This document shows positions 14,841-30,334 of a stretch of 64,000 nt of DNA, piece after piece (position 1 is the first letter of the stretch; every line of letters starts with the position of its first letter). The position numbers and the translations under genes were made by a program. The notes under the pieces are model-generated. The model saw only the letters and a program-made list of their open reading frames with translations. It was not told the DNA's origin and ran no database searches. This DNA comes from a virus, in the IMG/VR virus record IMGVR_UViG_3300010316_000005, positions 1 to 64,000 of that record. The stretch is one strand, 5' to 3'.

Positions 14841-15610
14841 TGGCCGAAACTAAGCATCAAAGACGGATGAGAAAGGCACAAGAACGTGCTATTAATGGCA
14901 CTCAACCTAAACGCTATGTAATTTGTTTAAAGTACGGTGACAAATATGACGCCGAATACGTTAACAAACTACATAGCATGGTGTCAAGGCACCTTACACT
15001 TGATCACGAATTTGTATGTTTTACTGAACATCCCAAAGGCATAAATCCCGACATTAAGATAATGCCTTTGGACGTACACCATGACATTAAAGGATGGTGG
15101 TACAAGCCACTGTTCTTTAATCCACTGCTAGGGATCGAAGGTACTCTATTGTTCTTAGATCTCGATCTAATTATTTTCAGAAATATCGACTATTTGTTTA
15201 CGCACAAACCCGGACAGTTTTTAATTATACGAGATTTTAACCGTCGCATGATTAAGAATTATCAAAAGTTTAACAGCAGCGTGTTTCGACTAGAAACTGG
15301 CCAACATGTAAAAGTGTACAGAGACTTTATTTCTCGTCCCAAGCACGTTATGCCAAGGTTCCACGGAGATCAAGATTGGATGAGATCTTGCATTACAAAT
15401 GCATTTGACTTTTGGCCCGATGAATGGATACAAAGCTACAAATGGGAGATGCGCGACAATCCCCAGTTAACACGAGTCGCGAAAGGACAACGAACATTTG
15501 TCACGGCTGGTACGCCCACTATCAAAGACGACACTAGCATTGCAGTATTTCACGGAGATCCTAGTCCTCACCAGTGCGCCGACGACTGGGTATCTCAAAA
15601 TTGGCATTGA
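14840..15610 (+). CDS. GT-A type glycosyltransferase
   Basis: 256 residues, overlapping queD by one base. A basic N-terminus precedes YVICLKYGDKYDAEYV, the usual nucleotide-sugar-binding start. The metal-binding DxD is D107-L-D109 in LLFLDLDLIIF, followed by FNSSVFRLETG and FHGDQDW. The pattern resembles glycosyltransferase family 8-like phage proteins. Likely targets are phage DNA bases, virion proteins or host surface glycans; the adjacent queD gene makes a base-modification link tempting but unproven. Confidence 0.75.
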   Translation: MAETKHQRRMRKAQERAINGTQPKRYVICLKYGDKYDAEYVNKLHSMVSRHLTLDHEFVCFTEHPKGINPDIKIMPLDVHHDIKGWWYKPLFFNPLLGIEGTLLFLDLDLIIFRNIDYLFTHKPGQFLIIRDFNRRMIKNYQKFNSSVFRLETGQHVKVYRDFISRPKHVMPRFHGDQDWMRSCITNAFDFWPDEWIQSYKWEMRDNPQLTRVAKGQRTFVTAGTPTIKDDTSIAVFHGDPSPHQCADDWVSQNWH

Positions 15611-15635
15611 CTCTAGCAAAGAAGAGTGTTATAAT
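15607..15635 (+). promoter_or_regulatory. sigma70-type promoter, start-codon proximal
   Basis: TTGACT (15607-15612), 17 bp, TATAAT (15630-15635). Only 5 nt separate the -10 from ATG 15641, so transcription would begin at about the start codon. Confidence 0.8.
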
Positions 15636-15640
15636 AAAAT

Positions 15641-16672
15641 ATGTTTAACAATACAATACAGCGGATCGGTTTTGCGTGTAAGTACATGTACCCTGACCAA
15701 TCAATTAAGAAGCAGCTACTCGAAGAGTATCAGCGGCCTCTTAACAATCGTTCTACAACAGTTTCTTGGCTCAATCGACAGACTCGCGATGTTGCCGAAG
15801 AGCGCCTGTGGGACTTAATGCAACACAATATACAAAGTTTTGAAAACTTAGTTAGATACGTAGGATCTCTGCCACATGATTTACGAATGGTCCGCCTTGG
15901 AAGTGACGTTTTGCCTGTTTATACTCAGTCTAGTTGGAGTTATTTTTGGCGCCTTAGCGATACACAAGGGTATTGTGAACGAGCGTTCCGTCGCGTGGGT
16001 GAGATTGCACGTGAGCTTGATGTTCGCTTGTCTATGCATCCTGGCCAGTTCTGCTGTTTCGCATCTGATCGTGAAGATGTTGTCCTTCGTAGCATAGAAG
16101 AATTTGAGTACCACGTAGACGTAATACGATGGATGGGCTATGGCAAGCAATTCCAAGACTTTAAGTGTAACATTCACGTGTCAGGACGCAATGGAGTAGA
16201 GGGCGTAAAGCAAGCTTTAAAAAAAATAACACCCGAAGCGCGAAATGTTATTACTTTCGAAAATGATGAATATTCCTGCGGAGTCGATCAGTTAATTGAA
16301 CTTGCTGATCATGCTGCGTTAGTATTTGATAGCCACCATCACTTCATACATTCCGGCGAACATATGTATCCCAACGATGACCGTTATCAAAAAATATTAG
16401 AAAGTTGGAGAGGTGTTCGTCCTGCAATGCACTATTCTGCTAGCAGAGAAGAATACCTACTAGACGCAGACAAACTTCCTGTAATGGATGATTTACTAGC
16501 AGCAGGCTACAAGCGAGGGAAACTTAGAGCGCATAGTGATTATTATACCAATCACGCCCTTAGTGACCTAATATACGAGTTTTGGCAATATTCTGATATT
16601 ATGTGCGAGTCGAAGGCAAAGAACTTGTCGAGCATTCAGTTATACGAATACTTTAAACAGCAACATATGTAA
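15641..16672 (+). CDS. uvsE: UV damage endonuclease (UVDE/UvsE family)
   Basis: 343 residues. This TIM-barrel enzyme nicks DNA 5' of UV photoproducts. Signatures: RIGFACKYMYP at the N-terminus, RLSMHPGQF, FENDEYSC, VFDSHHHF and LRAHSDYYT, which together supply the metal-binding Glu/His/Asp set. Length fits the family. It appears leaderless: the -10 box is 5 nt from the ATG and there is no ribosome site. The last 20 nt overlap the opposing endonuclease gene. Confidence 0.92.
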   Translation: MFNNTIQRIGFACKYMYPDQSIKKQLLEEYQRPLNNRSTTVSWLNRQTRDVAEERLWDLMQHNIQSFENLVRYVGSLPHDLRMVRLGSDVLPVYTQSSWSYFWRLSDTQGYCERAFRRVGEIARELDVRLSMHPGQFCCFASDREDVVLRSIEEFEYHVDVIRWMGYGKQFQDFKCNIHVSGRNGVEGVKQALKKITPEARNVITFENDEYSCGVDQLIELADHAALVFDSHHHFIHSGEHMYPNDDRYQKILESWRGVRPAMHYSASREEYLLDADKLPVMDDLLAAGYKRGKLRAHSDYYTNHALSDLIYEFWQYSDIMCESKAKNLSSIQLYEYFKQQHM

Positions 16673-17333
16673 ATCTTTTATTGCCGGCGTCATCTATATA
16701 TTGTTTTCTCTTCATTCCTTCGTATTTCTTCTTTCTAGTCTCAGCAGCCCTTTTTGAAATGTCTGATCTTTTTTCTGGAGACATATCTTTTACCCTCTGT
16801 TGTGCTGCTATTTTATAAGATTCGATGGCAGCACTAGATCTCTTTTCGCCTTTTCTTGACTCAAGCAGTTCTATCTGTTGTTTTCTATAGTCTTCGTCTT
16901 GCCACCGCGTTTTCATCGACGCAGATATGCTGTTTCTTCCTGCTAAGGTCTTTGTGTCTTTGCCCCTGTTTGAATTTCCGCTCTTGATTTTATTTTCTGG
17001 TGTATGAGTTTTTCCATAAAACCCGTTGTCAGCGCCTCTATTAACGGGGGGTCGGGCACCTTCCGTAATATTAGTCAAATTACTAATGCCTATGGTTTCT
17101 ATTAAGTGTTCTTCATAATCATATGCGAGTTGCTCGTCGACAAAATATTTTATTATTTCTACTACAGGTTCTAGTTCTTGCTTGTGTAGTTCTTTGATAA
17201 GACTGTCTTTATAATAGTTATTATTGCCATCCGTGAACTGGTTATGGGTATGTGCCCTGTTACCAGTTCCTTTGCCTATATAAAAGACAGTGTTCGAACG
17301 AGGGTCTATAAGTTGGTATACGTAGTATTTCAT
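16653..17333 (-). CDS. GIY-YIG homing endonuclease
   Basis: 226 residues. The N-terminal core reads YYVYQLID, FYIGKGTGNRAHTH, a helix with EEHLIETIG, then NITEGARPPVNRG. A NUMOD3-type segment (NGFYGKTHTPENKIKSGNS) and a basic helical tail follow. Its 3' end overlaps uvsE by 20 nt tail to tail, and its start faces the promoter at 17355. No convincing late promoter or ribosome site was found upstream of its ATG. Confidence 0.9.
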   Translation of the reverse strand: MKYYVYQLIDPRSNTVFYIGKGTGNRAHTHNQFTDGNNNYYKDSLIKELHKQELEPVVEIIKYFVDEQLAYDYEEHLIETIGISNLTNITEGARPPVNRGADNGFYGKTHTPENKIKSGNSNRGKDTKTLAGRNSISASMKTRWQDEDYRKQQIELLESRKGEKRSSAAIESYKIAAQQRVKDMSPEKRSDISKRAAETRKKKYEGMKRKQYIDDAGNKRFTYVAV

Positions 17334-17354
17334 ATAGATACTTATCTAAAGTAC

Positions 17355-17383
17355 TTGACATTCACTAAAAGAAGTGGTATAAT
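17355..17383 (+). promoter_or_regulatory. consensus sigma70-type promoter, start-codon proximal
   Basis: TTGACA (17355-17360), 17 bp, TATAAT (17378-17383); all twelve bases are consensus. ATG 17391 begins 8 nt after the -10 ends, the usual transcription start position. Confidence 0.85.
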
Positions 17384-17390
17384 ATATTAT

Positions 17391-17708
17391 ATGAATACAA
17401 AAGATCAACCACATAAGCAGCACTACTGGTGGTTTTTAATGGGAATGAATGATATGCACGAAGTCAACCAAATTATAGATGACCGAACATCTGAAACCCT
17501 TGGAGACTGGTTAATCAAAGAGCGATCAGTCCAGGCTATTGAGAGAAGATGCTATCATCCATTTGCGAGATGCTGGGCGTCTAACCGAAGATTGTTTCTG
17601 CGAAAAGCTAAAATAGTAAAATGCGTTATAACTGAAGCAGGTGACGACGTAGTAGAATATTTTTATTTTGTGCCAAAGCATTATACTCTTTGGCTTATGA
17701 ACCAATAA
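17391..17708 (+). CDS. hypothetical protein, possible F-x-L-K/R-W relative
   Basis: 105 residues from ATG 17391, which coincides with the predicted transcription start; no ribosome site is present. It is Trp/His-rich at the N-terminus (HKQHYWWFLMGMNDMHEV). It ends VEYFYFVPKHYTLWLMNQ, similar in shape to the YYFYLTPELETFYHLKYG ending of the 12401 gene. A later in-frame ATG in FLMGMNDM is an alternative start. Unknown function. Confidence 0.6.
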   Translation: MNTKDQPHKQHYWWFLMGMNDMHEVNQIIDDRTSETLGDWLIKERSVQAIERRCYHPFARCWASNRRLFLRKAKIVKCVITEAGDDVVEYFYFVPKHYTLWLMNQ

Positions 17709-17713
17709 TTCAG

Positions 17714-17742
17714 TTGACATCCGATTTCTTTGGCACTATATT
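17714..17742 (+). promoter_or_regulatory. sigma70-type promoter
   Basis: TTGACA (17714-17719), 17 bp, TATATT (17737-17742), upstream of the DGQH-motif gene at 17774. Confidence 0.75.
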
Positions 17743-17773
17743 TTAAGTATAACTTAAAACAAAGGCAAATAAT

Positions 17774-18910
17774 ATGATGAATTTAATGACAGCAACTCCG
17801 TACGCAGATAAAATTAATCAGCAGTTTTCTAAGCAACAATCACACTACGTTAATCTCAAACAGCGTCTGCGCAGTGTAGTAGACAACGAAACTTACTTGC
17901 AGAGTGTTCTTGAAGATAGTATCGAAGACTTCAAAGAACGCAATCCGCAGTATACTAAGTGGACAGATATTACACTAGCTTCTGCACAAACAACTACACT
18001 AGACAAAATTGCAATTGACACAACCCTACAACGGTTGCTAGTGTTTTACTGGGCAATGGGCATTCTAGATCAGTTTTGGGCAATTCAAGCAGAACCGATT
18101 CGCGTGTACGAAGATCCAGCGTGTTCGGGTAAGTATGTATGTTGGGATGGCCAGCATACTGCTATTGTATTGTTTATTATTGCAAGTATGGTAATGAATG
18201 AAGATATTAGTAAATGTGAAGTTCCTATTGTAATTTATCCTAGTTCGCATAAAGACGAAATGCGTCGAGTGTTTATGGCAGCAAATGGTGAAGGCAAACG
18301 CCCACTAGATGCAATTGACAAATATCAGCAAATGGTATTTGGTGTACGCACAGATGGATCAACAATTCCTAACTGGATTGTAGCAGAACAAAAGCAACAA
18401 TGGCTTGAAAGTGCCAAGATGTTTGCTACACATGAAAAGTTTAATGATACCGAAATGCCGGGTGCGCTAACACGTATACCAGAGCTCATGGATACTAAAA
18501 ACTACACACCTATTATTACAAAATATTTTACACAATATTTTACAGCAGTGTGTCGTAGCAATCGACCTGTACAGCCTAAAGAAGCTTGGATGTTGTACGA
18601 ATATTTTAAACTGTGCAATGCAGATCCTGACATTGAAGTAACTGACAAATATATTCGAGATGTCGCTAACGCACTTAAAGTAGTAGGACATGGTGACTTT
18701 GACAGTCTTGACCTTTGGAGTCGTGCTAAGACTAGTTATCAAGACTACTATCGCGATGCAGTGCGCAATGGGTTGGACTTGCTAGGCATTCGTTACCCAG
18801 AAAAGCCACTAGGTAATACATTCCTTATTGCTCAAATTGCAAAAGCAGGAGTTAAGGTTCCTTACTATAGAGAAACATACTATACTGTACCTGCTGCGGA
18901 TTTGTTCTAA
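17774..18910 (+). CDS. DGQH-motif (ParB/DndB-like) protein
   Basis: 378 residues. The segment KYVCWDGQHTAIVLFIIAS (about 115-133) carries a DGQH motif like the DGQHR box of DndB and ParB-like proteins. It is followed by a strand (CEVPIVIYP) and by MRRVFMAANGEGKRPLD, which is also typical of ParB-like folds. A long helical C-terminal half follows. Homologues act in DNA binding or phosphorothioate regulation; this copy's role is not known. A second ATG directly follows the first. The next gene begins in its stop codon (TAATG). Confidence 0.6.
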   Translation: MMNLMTATPYADKINQQFSKQQSHYVNLKQRLRSVVDNETYLQSVLEDSIEDFKERNPQYTKWTDITLASAQTTTLDKIAIDTTLQRLLVFYWAMGILDQFWAIQAEPIRVYEDPACSGKYVCWDGQHTAIVLFIIASMVMNEDISKCEVPIVIYPSSHKDEMRRVFMAANGEGKRPLDAIDKYQQMVFGVRTDGSTIPNWIVAEQKQQWLESAKMFATHEKFNDTEMPGALTRIPELMDTKNYTPIITKYFTQYFTAVCRSNRPVQPKEAWMLYEYFKLCNADPDIEVTDKYIRDVANALKVVGHGDFDSLDLWSRAKTSYQDYYRDAVRNGLDLLGIRYPEKPLGNTFLIAQIAKAGVKVPYYRETYYTVPAADLF

Positions 18911-19392
18911 TGTTAATCTGGGAAGACATACCTAAGAAAAGTCCAAAGAAGCTTAAACAGCAACTTGAAAAAGGTCTAACGTGTACTGTAGAGGGCTGTA
19001 ATAGCCCCCTAACACAAAAGACAGGACCTGGGCAGAATCTATTGTGCCGCGCACATCAAAAAAATCTGCGTGAGTTCGGAGGCACTGGTAGAATAGATCG
19101 TCCGCATACCCATCATCGAACATGGATATGTGTTAAATGTAGCAAAGATGCACGTGAAGAGGTTCGTAAAAATTATCTGCATATTGAAGAACAAGACCCT
19201 GCTCTTTTTAGTAGACTGTGCCGCAACCGTGTTGTCGGCGATCACATTATTCGCAAGGCAGACGGTGGCGACGACTCACCAGAAAACATTCAAACACTAT
19301 GTTTAGAGTGCAACAGCGACAAAACTATTTTAGAAGATGACTGGCGAAATAAAGACTGTATACAAGAGGTGCAAATACTACTATCGCATTGA
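18910..19392 (+). CDS. HNH endonuclease
   Basis: 160 residues. Three Cys pairs (TCTVEGC, WICVKCSKD, TLCLECNSDK) and the core VVGDHIIRKADGGDDSPENI with the catalytic-type DH and Asn mark an HNH nuclease. The C-terminal CLECNSDK closes the zinc site. It starts in the previous stop codon. It may be a homing nuclease or a DNA-processing enzyme. Confidence 0.85.
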   Translation: MLIWEDIPKKSPKKLKQQLEKGLTCTVEGCNSPLTQKTGPGQNLLCRAHQKNLREFGGTGRIDRPHTHHRTWICVKCSKDAREEVRKNYLHIEEQDPALFSRLCRNRVVGDHIIRKADGGDDSPENIQTLCLECNSDKTILEDDWRNKDCIQEVQILLSH

Positions 19393-19413
19393 TGATTTGA
19401 CAGCCGGTGATAT

Positions 19414-19421
19414 TATAAATA
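19414..19421 (+). promoter_or_regulatory. late promoter, very close to start codon
   Basis: A perfect TATAAATA ending 4 nt before ATG 19426. In T4 the late start lies about 6 nt after the octamer, so the mRNA would begin at or just inside this ATG. Confidence 0.65.
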
Positions 19422-19425
19422 CTGT

Positions 19426-19716
19426 ATGACATATTTAAACAAAATGTACGGACGCAGTAATGCGCCGGATGCCACAAACGATAAGAACCCAAACAGAGTA
19501 ACTGGTGGGTTAAAAGCACAGGGCGTTGACTCTTATAAGATTGTTGCCGAAGACGGCAGCACTCAAGAAATACCTACGCAGACTTATGTTCGAAGTTTGG
19601 AAGATCAAATTCGCAAGATGAGAGCTGCTATCACAGTACTCGAACGCAAGGCAACACGACAAGAAACTGCCACTAATAGCCTTACTACTGCAATCAAATC
19701 ACACAATCCACGATAA
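19426..19716 (+). CDS. hypothetical late protein
   Basis: 96 residues. The N-terminal half is polar (MYGRSNAPDATNDKNPNR) and the C-terminal half is a helix with QIRKMRAAITVLERKATRQE, suggesting a coiled coil. It opens the late structural region. If the late start falls inside ATG 19426, ATG 19444 could be used instead, though it also lacks a ribosome site. Confidence 0.65.
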   Translation: MTYLNKMYGRSNAPDATNDKNPNRVTGGLKAQGVDSYKIVAEDGSTQEIPTQTYVRSLEDQIRKMRAAITVLERKATRQETATNSLTTAIKSHNPR

Positions 19717-19719
19717 ATA
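19712..19719 (+). promoter_or_regulatory. late promoter
   Basis: GATAAATA overlapping the previous stop codon, 20 nt before the small membrane-protein gene. Confidence 0.65.
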
Positions 19720-19739
19720 CTTGTCAAAGGAGAAGTATA

Positions 19740-19916
19740 ATGTTTGGAATAATTAAAGATTGGGGCATGGCACGTTGGTCTGAGAGATCAACTTGGGACG
19801 GTACTATGTTAATTGCAGCGGGTGTAGGATTTATCGTATTTCAGCCAATCGCAGTATACATTGCTTACGCAGCAATTGCGTGGGGCATATGGACTTTCAT
19901 AAAGCCTGAAGCATAA
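19740..19916 (+). CDS. small membrane protein
   Basis: 58 residues with AAAGGAG 9 nt upstream. An N-terminal amphipathic stretch (MFGIIKDWGMARWSERSTW) is followed by one long or two short membrane spans (MLIAAGVGFIVFQPIAVY and YAAIAWGIWTFI). It is late-expressed by its promoter. It ends tail to tail with the zinc-ribbon gene. Confidence 0.65.
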   Translation: MFGIIKDWGMARWSERSTWDGTMLIAAGVGFIVFQPIAVYIAYAAIAWGIWTFIKPEA

Positions 19917-20204
19917 TCAAAGTTTACCAATAGGTAATATCGAGCTCGCGGAGAGATTCCAGACCTGCTTGCGTTCAACACCTTTTTTCTGTGCGAATCT
20001 TTTAGCATCGCAGTCGTTGCACACATGAAAATAGTTGTTGCTTAGGCGCTTAGGGTCCATCTTTCCGCGTTCTCTTGAAAAGTCTACATCACAGTTATCG
20101 CATCTAAATTGAGCATAAGTCTTTACACGAAAATACTCGTGTTCTGAGCCTAATTTGCTCTTTCTAACATGCCGGGTTTTGATTTTTATTTCTCTTAAGA
20201 ACAT
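19917..20204 (-). CDS. zinc-ribbon protein conserved in marine T4-like phages
   Basis: 95 residues from ATG 20204; a longer GTG start at 20237 would add 11 residues. The core is FRCDNCDVDFSRERGKMDP ... FHVCNDCDAKRFAQKKG, that is, two CxxC pairs about 27 residues apart. It resembles nucleic-acid-binding zinc ribbons. It is the only minus-strand gene in this late region. TGTAAATA lies 5 nt before the ATG on its own strand, a possible degenerate late promoter. Confidence 0.65.
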   Translation of the reverse strand: MFLREIKIKTRHVRKSKLGSEHEYFRVKTYAQFRCDNCDVDFSRERGKMDPKRLSNNYFHVCNDCDAKRFAQKKGVERKQVWNLSASSILPIGKL

Positions 20205-20237
20205 AACTATATTTACATAAAGATTATAAAAACACAC

Positions 20238-20245
20238 GATAAATA
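20238..20245 (+). promoter_or_regulatory. late promoter
   Basis: GATAAATA, 20 nt before the IscA-like gene, with GAGGAAG as ribosome site between them. Confidence 0.65.
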
Positions 20246-20265
20246 CATATGAGGAAGTAAATTAC

Positions 20266-20616
20266 ATGAACATTTGCACACTAACAGACGCAGCTAAAAC
20301 ACAGATTGTATCGCTATGCGAAGAGAATAACGTATGGGGAGTTAGTCTAAACATCAAGGGCGGCGGATGTGCTGGCTTTGAGTACGACTGGGGAACAGTT
20401 AAAACAGCCGAAGAAGTAGAAAAAGACGACGAAATAGTAGTAGCGGGCGACGCAGCAAACTTTGTAATCGGCGCAGCAAGTACAATGTTCTTAGTTGGAA
20501 CAGAAGTTGACTATGTAAAGAGTTTAGTTGGTTCAAACTTCGAAATTCGCAACCCAAATGCGCAATCTGCTTGCGGATGCGGTGTAAGCGTAAACTTTAA
20601 TATGGACTTATTTTAA
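20266..20616 (+). CDS. IscA/HesB-like A-type iron-sulfur carrier
   Basis: 116 residues. The three ligands of the family are visible: Cys35 in KGGGCAGFEYDW and Cys103/Cys105 in SACGCGVSVNF. Such proteins hold and hand over Fe-S clusters. It lies directly before the giant fibre gene behind a late promoter, so it may mature an Fe-S or iron-binding virion protein rather than general metabolism; this is inference. Relatives are known at this kind of position in marine T4-like phages. Confidence 0.88.
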   Translation: MNICTLTDAAKTQIVSLCEENNVWGVSLNIKGGGCAGFEYDWGTVKTAEEVEKDDEIVVAGDAANFVIGAASTMFLVGTEVDYVKSLVGSNFEIRNPNAQSACGCGVSVNFNMDLF

Positions 20617-20623
20617 GGAATAA

Positions 20624-28614
<7,991 letters not shown>

Positions 28615-28615
<1 letters not shown>

Positions 28616-28758
28616 TGGATAAAAAAATAAGCACTAACAAACTTGCTAAATCTAATAAAGCAAAGGTGACTAACAGTAGAGACAGCCAGGCCCGCAAGGT
28701 GATGGCTGTCAACAACTCACTCAAAATCGAAGTAATGAAGGGTAAATCAAATGGCTAA
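28615..28758 (+). CDS. small basic protein
   Basis: 47 residues, Lys- and Ser-rich (MDKKISTNKLAKSNKAKV). It begins in the stop of the giant fibre gene (TAATG) and overlaps the next gene by 8 nt. Coupling supports it; function unknown, possibly a fibre-assembly factor. Confidence 0.5.
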
Positions 28759-29206
28759 GCAAACAATTGCAGTAGGCTCATCGCCAAATTATGGAGATGG
28801 TGATCCGTTGCGCACAGCATTTACAAAAGTTAATGCTAATTTCGATGAACTATACGCTGGACAAAATATAGATCCTGGCAATACTGGTGCTAGCTTAATG
28901 CCAGACGCAGACGGCACAAGAGATTTGGGTGCTGCTGACAAACAATGGGCAGACTTGTATGTAAAAGATTACATATACCTCAACGGAACACGGATTGAAG
29001 TGGATTCTGGTGGCGTGTTGCGCATCGGCGGCGGGATACAACAAGTAATCGATGTTGTTGGCAGCGTATTTGCAGACGACAGCACGTTACTAGTTGATGG
29101 CGTTAACGGAACTATTCCGGGATATATTAGTATTGACGAGTTAAAGTCAGCAGTATCAGCATCGGGCACCTACGCTGAGTTTGTTGCTTATATAAACAAT
29201 CTATAA
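28751..29206 (+). CDS. fibre/structural protein with shared N-terminal module
   Basis: 151 residues. It begins IAVGSSPNYGDGDPLRTAF ... NANFDEL, the module also found in the 2662-residue protein. A segment DADGTRDLGAADKQWADLYV, typical of fibre shafts, follows. It is likely a short fibre or adaptor built on the same attachment unit. Confidence 0.75.
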   Translation: MAKQTIAVGSSPNYGDGDPLRTAFTKVNANFDELYAGQNIDPGNTGASLMPDADGTRDLGAADKQWADLYVKDYIYLNGTRIEVDSGGVLRIGGGIQQVIDVVGSVFADDSTLLVDGVNGTIPGYISIDELKSAVSASGTYAEFVAYINNL

Positions 29207-29209
29207 ATA
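29202..29209 (+). promoter_or_regulatory. late promoter
   Basis: TATAAATA overlapping the preceding stop, 20 nt before the next gene, which has CAGGAG as ribosome site. Confidence 0.65.
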
Positions 29210-29229
29210 CAATAACAGGAGAATTAAAA

Positions 29230-29580
29230 ATGGCAAACAGAGTACCACTAGTTATTGTTTCAACTGAAACAGGGTATGAAATTAAAGAACTTCCCAATGC
29301 TGATACACTGTTTTTGCAATCAAACAGCATCGACGAGGTTGAAGACATTACTGCGTTCGGAACAGTTAATGTAGGTAACTTGATAGTAAACGGGACCAGC
29401 ATTGATCCTGCTGACATTACTAGTACAAACAGCGGCAATTCGCCATTTAGACTAGCACAATTTACAACAGCACAGCGTGACGAGTTATCATTGCCCGGTG
29501 ACGGAGATATGATTTATAATCTAACTACTCAAACTTTCCAAGGTTATTCAAATGGAAGTTGGGCAGACCTGAACGCATAA
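29230..29580 (+). CDS. virion structural protein
   Basis: 116 residues. The C-terminal part FTTAQRDELSLPGDGDMIYN and then TQTFQGYSNGSWADL is a common fibre-associated motif. The N-terminal half has VPLVIVSTETGYEIKELP. Probably a tail or fibre accessory protein. Confidence 0.65.
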   Translation: MANRVPLVIVSTETGYEIKELPNADTLFLQSNSIDEVEDITAFGTVNVGNLIVNGTSIDPADITSTNSGNSPFRLAQFTTAQRDELSLPGDGDMIYNLTTQTFQGYSNGSWADLNA

Positions 29581-29600
29581 TATGAAATACGGAGAATAAA

Positions 29601-30296
29601 ATGGCAGTAGAACTAATCAATATAGGCAACGTAGCGAATGACGGCACGGGCGACGATCTACGCGAAGCCTTTATTAAAATAAATCAAAATTTTGAAGAAA
29701 TTGATCTACGTGATGACGAGAAAACAACCGCAGCAAATATTGGTGCAGTAGGCGAAGGACTCTTTGCGAAAAAGCAAGGCTACGAACTACAATTTAAGAA
29801 ATTAGTAGCAGGCACAGACATTACATTAAATTCAACTAACGATCAAGTTACTGTCAACGCCAATGGCGGCTTAAAGACATTGCTAGCTGTTAGTGACTCT
29901 GGTAGCATTATGCTGCAAGAGACTGCTAGCCTAAACATTAATGGCGGCGCGGGCATCGAAACTGCTATTGTAGGTAATACGCTAACAATCACAAATACAT
30001 CAAGTGAACTCGTTACTGATACTACCCCGCAACTAGGCGGCAACCTGGATGCACAAGGGTTTAATATAACTAACGCAAACACAATAGAAGGAACATTTGT
30101 TGGTAACCTAACTGGATTAGTTTATGGAATCGATGTTAGGGAATTTGCGCAGTACGGTGAATTAAACAGCTGGGACTTTGGGAAAATAGACCTCGAAGCT
30201 AATAACATTCTCGAATATCTTATCTTTGGTACTACCGTCGATATGGGAACGTTTGATGATCCAAATCCTATTTTGATTGACATAGGCTCATTCTAA
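29601..30296 (+). CDS. fibre/structural protein with shared N-terminal module
   Basis: 231 residues starting with GNVANDGTGDDLREAF ... NQNFEEI, the same attachment module as the 20627 and 28751 genes. The middle has ETASLNINGGAGIETAIVG and QLGGNLDAQGFNITNA, phage-fibre shaft motifs. Likely a fibre component. Confidence 0.75.
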   Translation: MAVELINIGNVANDGTGDDLREAFIKINQNFEEIDLRDDEKTTAANIGAVGEGLFAKKQGYELQFKKLVAGTDITLNSTNDQVTVNANGGLKTLLAVSDSGSIMLQETASLNINGGAGIETAIVGNTLTITNTSSELVTDTTPQLGGNLDAQGFNITNANTIEGTFVGNLTGLVYGIDVREFAQYGELNSWDFGKIDLEANNILEYLIFGTTVDMGTFDDPNPILIDIGSF

Positions 30297-30308
30297 ACAA
30301 GATATTAC

Positions 30309-30316
30309 GATAAATA
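30309..30316 (+). promoter_or_regulatory. late promoter
   Basis: GATAAATA, 18 nt before the 1085-residue gene, with AAAGGAAT between. Confidence 0.65.
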
Positions 30317-30334
30317 TTATAAAGGAATCGATTA

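Noticed and set aside
17366-17418. Possible displaced 3' end of uvsE beyond the 16653 endonuclease (frame reading LYEYK before a stop, compared with LYEYFK at the end of uvsE).
   Set aside because: Only about five residues align, the bases overlap a perfect consensus promoter and the start of the 17391 gene, and an in-frame stop lies 14 codons upstream. Too weak to count with the other three cases.
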